DNA from: CAZTPJ01 sp964614515
GTDB lineage: Bacteria > Planctomycetota > Phycisphaerae > Phycisphaerales > UBA1924
Length of the DNA stretch: 9,885 nt
Assembly (NCBI GenBank): GCA_964614515.1
Contig: CAZTPJ010000109.1
Coordinates: 1-9,885, forward strand
Direction of reading: 5' to 3'
Shown here: positions 1-5,605 of the stretch, piece after piece
How positions within the stretch are numbered: the stretch's first letter is position 1
How the letters are laid out: each line of letters starts with the position of its first letter
Notes under the pieces: generated by a model
The model's database searches: none
Told to the model about the DNA's origin: nothing
What the model saw: the letters and a program-made list of their open reading frames with translations, nothing else
Position numbers and translations under genes: made by a program

Positions 1-1659
1 CGCGCGCTCCGCGTTGGCCAGCGACTCCTGGTTGCGGAACTCAAGGTCGAGTCGTTCCGCGGTAGGCGCCCGCAGTTCCCGTTGTTCAAACTCGAACGCG
101 CGAAGGGCGTTCGCGGCGGCCTTTCGCGAAGCACGGCTGCTGTTGATCAGACTGTGAGCCGAACTGACCGTCTGAAGCGCCGAGATCACCTCGCGCGTCA
201 CCTGCTGCACCGTGTCCATATACGCGACAGTCGCCTGCATCTGCTCAAAACGTCGCCTGCGATTGAGCGACTCCGCCTCGCGGTTGCCCAGCGGGATCGA
301 AAAGTTCAACCCCGCCAGATACTCGACAAAGTGTCGATCCGCCACATCGTTGTACGCCGAGCGATAGTCATCATCAAGTCCGATCGCCCGCGCCTGCAGC
401 CGAAGGTCCAACTGTGGCAGGCGCGCGCTCGCCGCCTGTTGCAGACGAATCCCCGTGCTGTCGAGCGAGATCAAGGCCCGCTGCATTTGCGGCCGTTGGC
501 TCAGCGCCGTCATCAGCGAGTCGCGAAGACTGAATCCAATCGGTTCATCCGGCACCCAGTCGCCCGGCAGCAGCAGCACCAGCGAACCGAGCGTCAACTC
601 CGGATCATTCATCAGCAACTTGAGTTCATCGCTGGCGTCGCGCAGCGCGAGTTGCGAACGGATGATGTCGCCCTTGCGTCGTTCGACGGTCGCCACGGCC
701 TCGGCGATGCGCGCCTCGGTTGCGTCGATTCCCGCGCGCCCGCGGACCTGGTCCCGCGTGCGCACGCCGCGCTCCAGCAGACGCTGCTGGATCAGCAGTC
801 CACGGTGCGCCTGCACAAGGCTCCAGTACGCGCGTTCCGTCCGCGTGACCACGTCGATCAACGTTTGCTTGTACTGCGCGATCGCGTCGCGCTCCGCGTT
901 GCGCTCCAGACGCACCTGCGACAACGCAAAGTCCGAGCCAAAGCCCCGCAGCAACGGCTGGTCAAACTGAATCGCCACAGACGCCTGCTTCTGCGGGTTC
1001 GGCGAGACGGACAGGCCGGGACTTCGAGCGTCCGTATAGATCATCTCGTGGCGAAGATTCAGCGTGCCGCCGCTGGTCAGTCGCCGTTGAAGGCCGGAGG
1101 TCAGGTTGGTCGTCTCGGTCACGTCTCTTGACACGCCGACGCGGCTCAGGCCCACCATCTGCGTTGGGCGCGGCGTGTCCGTCCACGATTGCGTCAGGTT
1201 CGTCGTGAACGTCCAGTCGAACGCGGCCTCGGCCTGCACGATCTGCGTCCGCGTGATCGCCGGGGCAAGCTCCGCAAACCGCAGTTCAAGGTTGTGCTCC
1301 AGCGCCGTCTTGATCGCCCGTTCAAGGCTGATCGTCACCGTCCGCCCCGGAATGTCCGTCAACTCCGGCCCAGGGTCCACGCTGGCAGGGTCATACGACT
1401 CAGGCCCCGACATCGCCTCAAGTTCCCGGAGACGCTCGGCCGACAGGCCGAGGATCTCGTCGCCCGACTCGGCCTCCAACTGACGAACGCCGGGCGCAAG
1501 TTCCGCCTGCGCAAACTCCCGACGCACGGATTCCAGCACCATACGCTGCAAGTCCGCACCCCCGCGAGGCTCAATTGGTGAATGACAGGCCGTCATGCCG
1601 ACAGCCAATCCCACAATCCCGGCGATGCGAACGGCCGCCAAGCCCTGGCGTTGTTTCAT
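1..1659 (-). CDS. TolC-family outer membrane efflux lipoprotein (3' end beyond window)
   Basis: An uninterrupted minus-strand frame runs from an ATG at 1659 to the window edge, giving 553 residues without a stop. The N-terminus is basic (MKQRQ), then hydrophobic, and ends in a lipobox-like MTAC with Cys25, so a lipid-anchored outer-membrane protein is likely. A Pro/Glu-rich spacer follows, and the outer-membrane efflux (OEP) fold begins near residue 107 (TVTISLERAIKTALEHN). The family-typical QPLLRGFG lies at 234-241, followed by long amphipathic helices (TERAYWSLVQAHRGLL, about 274-289) and a second OEP half from about 350 with an FSIPLGNREAE turn. The last visible helix resembles the final alpha-helical hairpin, so perhaps 40-60 residues are missing. 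AGGAAG at 1672-1667 is well placed as ribosome binding site and supports this start. By family, such proteins form the trimeric channel that joins an inner-membrane pump and adaptor. The exporter operon at 9885-5606 on the same strand is the obvious candidate partner, but three opposite-strand genes lie between. The family call is firm; the substrate is unknown. Confidence 0.93.
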   Translation of the reverse strand, partial: MKQRQGLAAVRIAGIVGLAVGMTACHSPIEPRGGADLQRMVLESVRREFAQAELAPGVRQLEAESGDEILGLSAERLRELEAMSGPESYDPASVDPGPELTDIPGRTVTISLERAIKTALEHNLELRFAELAPAITRTQIVQAEAAFDWTFTTNLTQSWTDTPRPTQMVGLSRVGVSRDVTETTNLTSGLQRRLTSGGTLNLRHEMIYTDARSPGLSVSPNPQKQASVAIQFDQPLLRGFGSDFALSQVRLERNAERDAIAQYKQTLIDVVTRTERAYWSLVQAHRGLLIQQRLLERGVRTRDQVRGRAGIDATEARIAEAVATVERRKGDIIRSQLALRDASDELKLLMNDPELTLGSLVLLLPGDWVPDEPIGFSLRDSLMTALSQRPQMQRALISLDSTGIRLQQAASARLPQLDLRLQARAIGLDDDYRSAYNDVADRHFVEYLAGLNFSIPLGNREAESLNRRRRFEQMQATVAYMDTVQQVTREVISALQTVSSAHSLINSSRASRKAAANALRAFEFEQRELRAPTAERLDLEFRNQESLANAERA

Positions 1660-1818
1660 CTCGTGTCTTCCTGGCAGGGTCAGTGGGGCGGGGTTGCCGG
1701 GCGGCGCACCTCGGGCGACCCCTGTGGCCCCTTAGGGGCGTAGACTGTAGCACTCTGTCACCGGCGGTTGCGTGCGCGGGACGCGGCCCGGCGGTTCCAA
1801 CGTTTCGGAGGATGAACC
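1660..1818. promoter_or_regulatory. Divergent intergenic region with a short palindrome
   Basis: This 159-bp region separates the divergently read TolC-like gene and the SH3/coiled-coil gene, so both promoters should lie here. It contains the inverted repeat GCCCCT-T-AGGGGC (1727-1739), which could be an operator or simply a small GC-rich hairpin. I see no convincing -35/-10 pair in either direction. Ribosome binding sites are present at both ends: AGGAAG for the minus gene and GGAGG (1807-1811) for the plus gene. Confidence 0.5.
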
Positions 1819-3210
1819 ATGACCATCAACCCCCTTCCCACAACCAAACTCGTTCGATCGCGAAGCCCCATCGCCAGCCTCTGGGCGGTGCTGACGGCCG
1901 TGGCCATCTTCGCCGCGCCCACCCTGGCGCAGATCACCACCGTCGAGCCGTACCACGTCGTGGCCAATACGCAGTCAGCCCTGCTTCGCAGCGGCGAGAT
2001 GGATCTGGCCTATCCCGTGGCACGGCTGGAACTCGGGGCCCTGCTGCGCGTCGATGGCGAGATCGGCCCGTGGCGCCGCGTGTCATATCCGGCCGGCGTC
2101 GGCGTCATCGCCCGCGCGGCGGATGTCCAGGTCTCCGCCGATGGCAAGACCGCAACGCTCACAAAGCCCTCGAGTCTTCGCGCCCACAACGTCAACGATG
2201 GCGTGCCCGGAAGTTGGAAGCCGGTGCTCGCCACGGCCTTGCCCGTCGGAACGCCGCTCAAAGTCATTCGCGCTGTCGATCACGCCGAAGCGCGACATCG
2301 GGCGTATCTCGTCGAGCCGCCCGCGGCCGCACGCGCCTTTGTTCACGAGTCACAGGTGCGACGGGCCACCGACGAAGAAGTCAGCGCCCAGCCACGCCCG
2401 ACCGGTTCGCCCGAGCAGCCCGCCGAGCAACCTCGCGCGACCACGCCCACACCCGTCGATCTGACCCAGCCCCAGCAGCCGACAACTCAGCCGGCTCAGC
2501 CCACCAACCCGCAACCAACAACCACGCAGCCAACACCCACGCAGCCAACACCCACGCAGCCAACACCCACACAGCCGGCCGCGACCGAACCAACCACCAC
2601 AACCGATCGCCCGCTCACGCCGACCGTCACCGAGTCGCCCGCGCACCCCGAAAAGCCGCAACTCGGTTCGTGGGATGCGCTCGAGCAGGCGTTCCAGGCC
2701 GTTCGCGGCCAGAATGAACTCGAAGCCGAGATCGACGAACTCATCAATGCGTACGAACTGGCGCTGTCAAAACTCGGCCAGACCGAGGAGGACAATCGCG
2801 TTCGCCGTGCGATGAACCAGCGTGTTGAACTGCTCAAGATCCGCCGCGAACTCCAGCAGGAGCGTCGCCGTCTCGCCGCGGTGAAGGAAGAAGCGCAGAA
2901 GGAAGCCCAGCGCCTTGCCGCGCAGTACGCCAACGTGCAGGCCACGCGCCGATACGCCATCGTCGGCCGCCTGACCACAAGCATCGTCTACGACGGGCAG
3001 CGTCTGCCGCGCCTGCTGCGCATCCAAAGCGTCGGCGAACCCCTCGCCCGCACCCTCGCCTACATCAAGCCCGAGCCGGAACTCGAACTTGATTCCAAAG
3101 TCGGCGAAGTCGTCGGCGTCATCGGCGAAGTCGCCCTCGACCAGACCGTCAACCTCACCGTTGTGAATCCCACGCGAGTGGATGTACTGCGGCCAGATCA
3201 GACGCCGTGA
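1819..3210 (+). CDS. Secreted SH3-like / Pro-Thr linker / coiled-coil protein
   Basis: This is a 463-residue protein. GGAGG at 1807-1811, seven bases before the ATG, fixes the start. Residues 1-37 look like a Sec signal peptide (basic N-region, hydrophobic 20-33, cut after PTLA), so the product is exported. Residues 42-107 read as a bacterial SH3-like module (YHVVANTQSALLRSG, then WRRVSYPAGVGVIARAADV), and 112-182 look like a second, diverged one ending FVHESQV. Residues 190-280 are a Pro/Thr/Gln/Glu linker with three exact TQPTP repeats at 236-250. Residues 285-375 are a charged, heptad-like helix (RVELLKIRRELQQERRRLAAV), probably a coiled coil. Residues 379-456 form a compact beta-rich C-terminal domain (IVGRLTTSIVYDG..LPRLLRI, then KVGEVVGVIGEV) that recurs, from memory, in planctomycete SH3 proteins. 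SH3-like domains often bind cell-wall peptides, so an envelope role is reasonable, but no enzyme motif is visible and the function is unknown. It is divergent from the TolC-like gene, and a strong hairpin follows its stop. Confidence 0.85.
   Translation: MTINPLPTTKLVRSRSPIASLWAVLTAVAIFAAPTLAQITTVEPYHVVANTQSALLRSGEMDLAYPVARLELGALLRVDGEIGPWRRVSYPAGVGVIARAADVQVSADGKTATLTKPSSLRAHNVNDGVPGSWKPVLATALPVGTPLKVIRAVDHAEARHRAYLVEPPAAARAFVHESQVRRATDEEVSAQPRPTGSPEQPAEQPRATTPTPVDLTQPQQPTTQPAQPTNPQPTTTQPTPTQPTPTQPTPTQPAATEPTTTTDRPLTPTVTESPAHPEKPQLGSWDALEQAFQAVRGQNELEAEIDELINAYELALSKLGQTEEDNRVRRAMNQRVELLKIRRELQQERRRLAAVKEEAQKEAQRLAAQYANVQATRRYAIVGRLTTSIVYDGQRLPRLLRIQSVGEPLARTLAYIKPEPELELDSKVGEVVGVIGEVALDQTVNLTVVNPTRVDVLRPDQTP
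2524..2568 (+). repeat. Three exact 15-bp in-frame tandem repeats (TQPTP)
   Basis: The unit ACGCAGCCAACACCC occurs three times in a row with no base difference, and a fourth unit begins (ACACAGCC) before diverging. Each unit encodes Thr-Gln-Pro-Thr-Pro, so gain or loss of a unit keeps the frame and would only change linker length. Identity at the DNA level, not just the protein level, suggests recent slippage. Confidence 0.9.
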
Positions 3211-3235
3211 CGGACCGACAGACTCACTCGTGCCC

Positions 3236-3258
3236 CGACAATCCGCCTCGGATTGTCG
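3236..3258 (+). terminator. Perfect 10-bp stem-loop after the SH3/coiled-coil gene
   Basis: CGACAATCCG (3236-3245) pairs perfectly with CGGATTGTCG (3249-3258) across a CCT loop, starting 26 bases after the stop codon. Position and stability suit a transcription terminator or a 3'-end stabilising hairpin. No T-run follows, so a classical intrinsic terminator is not shown. Confidence 0.6.
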
Positions 3259-3340
3259 TGCGCTGCGTGTTCGATTCGCTGGAACAGTGTGCCGGGTTCA
3301 CGAGCGCGCGCCGATCATGTGCGAAGAGGTCGCCATCGCC

Positions 3341-3358
3341 AGGCCGCTTCAGCGGCCT
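3341..3358. repeat. Dispersed-type hairpin repeat, CCGCTTCAGCGG core, copy 1
   Basis: AGGCCGCT pairs with AGCGGCCT around a central TC, making an 18-base palindrome. It shares its core with the next hairpin but has different, still self-complementary arms. Such elements are familiar in planctomycete intergenic DNA, from memory; no search was possible. Confidence 0.7.
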
Positions 3359-3372
3359 TGTTCACTGGTAGG

Positions 3373-3390
3373 CCACCGCTTCAGCGGTGG
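3373..3390. repeat. Dispersed-type hairpin repeat, CCGCTTCAGCGG core, copy 2
   Basis: CCACCGCT pairs with AGCGGTGG around TC. The arms differ from copy 1 but pair equally well. The hairpin sits inside a wider inverted repeat, GGCCTTGT (3354-3361) with ACAAGGCC (3400-3407). Confidence 0.7.
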
Positions 3391-3431
3391 TTCGTGGCGA
3401 CAAGGCCTCATGTTGACAAGTTACCCCCGAC

Positions 3432-3450
3432 AGCCCGTTTCCAACGGGCT
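3432..3450. repeat. Hairpin repeat with AGCCCGTT stem
   Basis: AGCCCGTT (3432-3439) and AACGGGCT (3443-3450) form a perfect 8-bp stem with a TCC loop. The core is unrelated to the two preceding hairpins, so this looks like a second hairpin family in the same spacer. Confidence 0.65.
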
Positions 3451-3628
3451 TCGCTCGCAATCAGTGTTCATCATCAGTCGCTCGCGCACGCTTGGCTTGA
3501 TTGTGTGGCTTGAGTGACAGATCTGGTTCCACACCGCGATGGTCACGAGTCAGAGCCACGCCGTGCGCCCCAGCCTCAACACACCACTACCATCCCCACT
3601 CAACCTCCCACCACAGGCCAATCCCGAC

Positions 3629-4903
3629 ATGACCAACGCCCTTCCACCCCACGGCCTCGCCCTCGCCAGCGCGCACTCGGGAAACGTCGACGCCGCCCTC
3701 GCCGCCGAGCAGGTCTGCGAACGCATCGCACAGGCCATCACGCCGCCGTGCGATCTCGTCCTCGCCTTCTTCACCGCCCCCCATGTCGAACATGTCGAGC
3801 GAATCACGGCCATCCTCCGCGGGTCGCTCCGCCCACGCTGCATCCTCGGCGTCAGTGGGGAGTCTGTCCTGGCCGGCGAGATCGAGGCCGAGCGCGTGCC
3901 GGGTCTGGCCGTGCTCGCGGCACGGCTGCCGGATGTCGAGATCGTGCCGTTCACGGATCGTCAGGTGTTGCCGGTTGATGGCGACTCTGATGAGGGCCTT
4001 GGTCGCCTCGCCGCGGGCGCAGGCTTCGCGGAAGACATGCGCGCGACCTTTCTATTCGTCGATCCATTCTCCGTGCCCCTGCTGAATCTGCTCCCCGCGC
4101 TCAATCGCGCACGACCCATCACCACGCCCGCGCCCATCCTCGGCGGCGTCGCCTCCGCCACCACCACGGCCGGGGGCAACCGCCTCATTTTTAACGATCG
4201 CATCACCAACTCCGGCCTCGTCGGCGTCACCCTTCGCGGGCCCATCCGCATCGACCCGATCGTGTCGCAGGGCTGCCGGGCCGTGGGGCCGAACTTCATC
4301 GTCACCAAGGCTCGTAAGAACCTGATTCTTGAGTTGTCCGGACGCCCGGCGCTCCAGATCGTGCAGGAAGTCGCGTCCTCGCTCTCCGAACACGATCAAT
4401 CCTTGTTGCAATCCAAGGGCCTGCTGCTCGGCCGCGTCATCAACGAATATAAGGATCGCTTCGGCCGCGATGATTATCTCATTCGCGCCATCACCGGCGC
4501 GGAAGAATCCCACAGCGCCATCGCCGTCAACGATTTCATCTCCGTCGGACGAACCGTCCGATTCCACCTTCGCGACAACCGCACCGCCGATGAAGACCTC
4601 GCGATGCTCCTCGATGCGCAGAAACTCCACGGCCCGCCAGCCGGCGCGCTGCTCATCACATGCAACGGGCGAGGCACGCGACTTTTCGACAAGCCCCATC
4701 ACGACGCCCGAGCCATCGCACGCGCCTTTCGCCCCCCCCTTCCAGCCGCCGAAGCCGCAAAAGGCGGACACCCCATCTCCGCCGATGACCGCCCCTTCCC
4801 GCTCGCCGGATTCTTCGCCGCCGGAGAAATAGGACCCGTCGGCGCCGAAAATCACCTTCACGGCCACACGGCCGTGGCAGCCCTCTTTCGACCACAGATC
4901 TGA
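3629..4903 (+). CDS. FIST N/C-domain sensory protein
   Basis: From the ATG at 3629 the product has 424 residues and consists almost only of the two FIST modules. The N-terminal FIST domain spans about 10-235 (GLALASAHS start, CDLVLAFFTAPH at 41-52, ILGVSGESVLAGE at 72-84, ILGGVASATT at 170-179). The C-terminal FIST domain spans about 236-420 and ends in the characteristic GFFAAGEIGPVG and NHLHGHTA (394-415). FIST domains are predicted small-ligand sensors, usually linked to kinases, chemotaxis receptors or cyclic-di-GMP enzymes; no such output domain is fused here or next to it. No signal peptide is visible, so it is probably cytoplasmic. An in-frame ATG at 3539 would add a Pro/Ser-rich 30-residue tail. 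I prefer 3629 because domain homology begins right after it, but neither start has a clear ribosome binding site. The family is clear; ligand and partner are unknown. Confidence 0.9.
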   Translation: MTNALPPHGLALASAHSGNVDAALAAEQVCERIAQAITPPCDLVLAFFTAPHVEHVERITAILRGSLRPRCILGVSGESVLAGEIEAERVPGLAVLAARLPDVEIVPFTDRQVLPVDGDSDEGLGRLAAGAGFAEDMRATFLFVDPFSVPLLNLLPALNRARPITTPAPILGGVASATTTAGGNRLIFNDRITNSGLVGVTLRGPIRIDPIVSQGCRAVGPNFIVTKARKNLILELSGRPALQIVQEVASSLSEHDQSLLQSKGLLLGRVINEYKDRFGRDDYLIRAITGAEESHSAIAVNDFISVGRTVRFHLRDNRTADEDLAMLLDAQKLHGPPAGALLITCNGRGTRLFDKPHHDARAIARAFRPPLPAAEAAKGGHPISADDRPFPLAGFFAAGEIGPVGAENHLHGHTAVAALFRPQI

Positions 4904-4911
4904 CGGATCAG

Positions 4912-4939
4912 CGGTGGCACGGGTGTCTCGCCTGTACCC
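4912..4939. repeat. 28-bp intergenic repeat, copy 1
   Basis: It matches 4961-4988 at 26 of 28 positions (differences at 4918 and 4924). It lies nine bases after the FIST stop codon. The right arm CGCCTGTACC can pair with the left part around a TCT loop, with one C-A mismatch and two G-T wobbles, so this copy is the less perfect hairpin. Confidence 0.85.
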
Positions 4940-4960
4940 GCCTCCTCTCTTCTCCACAAA

Positions 4961-4988
4961 CGGTGGTACGGGCGTCTCGCCTGTACCC
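4961..4988. repeat. 28-bp intergenic repeat, copy 2
   Basis: This is the second copy, 21 bases after the first and in the same orientation. GGTACGGGCG (4965-4974) and CGCCTGTACC (4978-4987) form a 10-pair stem with one G-T wobble and a TCT loop. Translated, the repeat gives GTGVSPV on one strand and GETPVPP on the other, peptides I recognise from spurious ORFs over a dispersed repeat in planctomycete genomes. Confidence 0.85.
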
Positions 4989-5023
4989 TTCTCCGTTCCT
5001 CTCCTCCTCACCCCCATCTTCTC

Positions 5024-5029
5024 TACACT
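5024..5029 (+). promoter_or_regulatory. Possible -10 element for a leaderless DUF1572 mRNA
   Basis: TACACT matches the -10 consensus at four of six positions and ends five bases before the ATG at 5035. A start site about seven bases downstream would fall on the start codon itself. No good -35 hexamer lies upstream, where the DNA is a pyrimidine-rich tract, so this is a weak call. Confidence 0.25.
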
Positions 5030-5034
5030 CTCCC

Positions 5035-5580
5035 ATGCCCACCACACTCCTCTCCGACATCCGCGCCGAATTCCTATCCCAGAAATCCACCGCCGAGCAA
5101 GCCATCGCCCAACTCGATGATGATCAGATCCGCCGCAGCCTCGACGGTGATGTAAATTCAATTGTCATCATCATGAAGCACCTGGCCGGGAACTTCCGCT
5201 CGCGCTTCACCAACTTCCTCACCGACGACGGCGAAAAATCTTGGCGAAATCGCGATTCCGAATTCATCGACGACTTCCCGCCCGGCCGTGACGGCCGCGC
5301 CGCCGCCGAAGCCGTGTGGCGCGAGGGTTGGGCCGTGCTGCTCGCCGCGCTCGACTCACTGACCGATGTGGACCTCACCCGCACCGTGTCCATTCGCGGC
5401 GAACCCATGCCCGCCTCCCGCGCCCTCACGCGAGCCCTTGCCCACGCCGCCTACCACACCGGTCAGATCATCCTCATCGCCCGAATGCTCCGTGGCCCGC
5501 AAGCATGGCAGACCATCAGCATCCCGCGCGGGGGGTCCGAGGCGCACAACAAACGCATGGGATACAAGCCCAACGGCTGA
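5035..5580 (+). CDS. DinB-like / DUF1572 putative metal-binding protein
   Basis: This 181-residue protein has the signature blocks of the DUF1572 branch of the DinB/YfiT-like four-helix superfamily: NSIVIIMKHLAGNFRSRF (41-58), DGEKSWRNRDSEF (65-77), WREGWAVLLAAL (95-106), IRGEPM (120-125) and HAAYHTGQIILIARML (137-152), ending near SIPRGGS (162-168). His49, His137 and His141 stand where DinB-fold proteins hold a divalent metal, so the binding site looks intact. Members of the superfamily include thiol-dependent transferases, but for this branch no reaction is established and I assign none. There is no signal peptide. A longer in-frame start at 4963 would add 24 residues read from the 28-bp repeat and the pyrimidine tract, so I chose 5035, where homology begins; no Shine-Dalgarno is visible. 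The gene converges on the adaptor gene with 25 bp between stop codons. Confidence 0.9.
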   Translation: MPTTLLSDIRAEFLSQKSTAEQAIAQLDDDQIRRSLDGDVNSIVIIMKHLAGNFRSRFTNFLTDDGEKSWRNRDSEFIDDFPPGRDGRAAAEAVWREGWAVLLAALDSLTDVDLTRTVSIRGEPMPASRALTRALAHAAYHTGQIILIARMLRGPQAWQTISIPRGGSEAHNKRMGYKPNG

Positions 5581-5605
5581 CCATCGTGGTGTTCCTCATG
5601 ATTGA

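Larger units (their letters stand above)
3211..3628. other. Non-coding region with four hairpins
   Basis: The 418 bases between the SH3/coiled-coil gene and the FIST gene hold no frame that looks like a protein. The open frames that cross it run through the inverted repeats and match no family. The content is a 10-bp-stem hairpin just after the upstream stop (3236-3258), two hairpins with the same CCGCTTCAGCGG core (3341-3358, 3373-3390), a fourth with an AGCCCGTT stem (3432-3450), and then unremarkable sequence up to the FIST start. A TTGACA hexamer at 3413-3418 has no matching -10 element. The promoter of the FIST gene must be here or inside its annotated 5' extension, but I cannot place it. 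Confidence 0.7.

Noticed and set aside
82..1131. Long plus-strand frame (349 codons) opposite the TolC-like gene, with another at 455-970.
   Set aside because: Arg/His/Gln-rich product with no family features; the opposite frame has a clear lipoprotein signal and OEP motifs, so these are antisense shadows in GC-rich DNA.
1575..2717. 380-codon plus-strand frame overlapping the SH3/coiled-coil gene.
   Set aside because: Its repetitive HAANT segment is only the out-of-frame reading of the TQPTP repeats, and it lacks the signal peptide, ribosome binding site and domains seen in the other frame.
3182..3517. 111-codon plus-strand frame across the spacer after the SH3/coiled-coil gene.
   Set aside because: It reads straight through four hairpins and shows no protein-like composition or start signal.
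4732..4739. Run of eight Cs in the FIST gene as a possible frameshift site.
   Set aside because: The conserved C-terminal GEIGPVG and HLHGHTA motifs follow in the same frame, so the gene reads through intact.
4912..4988. Two 28-bp repeats with a 21-bp spacer, resembling a minimal CRISPR array.
   Set aside because: Only two copies, two mismatches, a spacer shorter than usual, no cas genes, and the repeats match a dispersed hairpin type.
4052..5161. 369-codon minus-strand frame opposite the FIST gene and the 28-bp repeats.
   Set aside because: Gly/Arg-rich antisense reading; includes the GETPVPP repeat peptide and no recognisable domain, while the FIST and DUF1572 frames are strongly conserved.
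5581..5605. Possible bidirectional terminator between the convergent DUF1572 and adaptor genes.
   Set aside because: Only a five-pair ATGAT/ATCAT match with a two-base loop is present near the junction; no stable stem or T-run.
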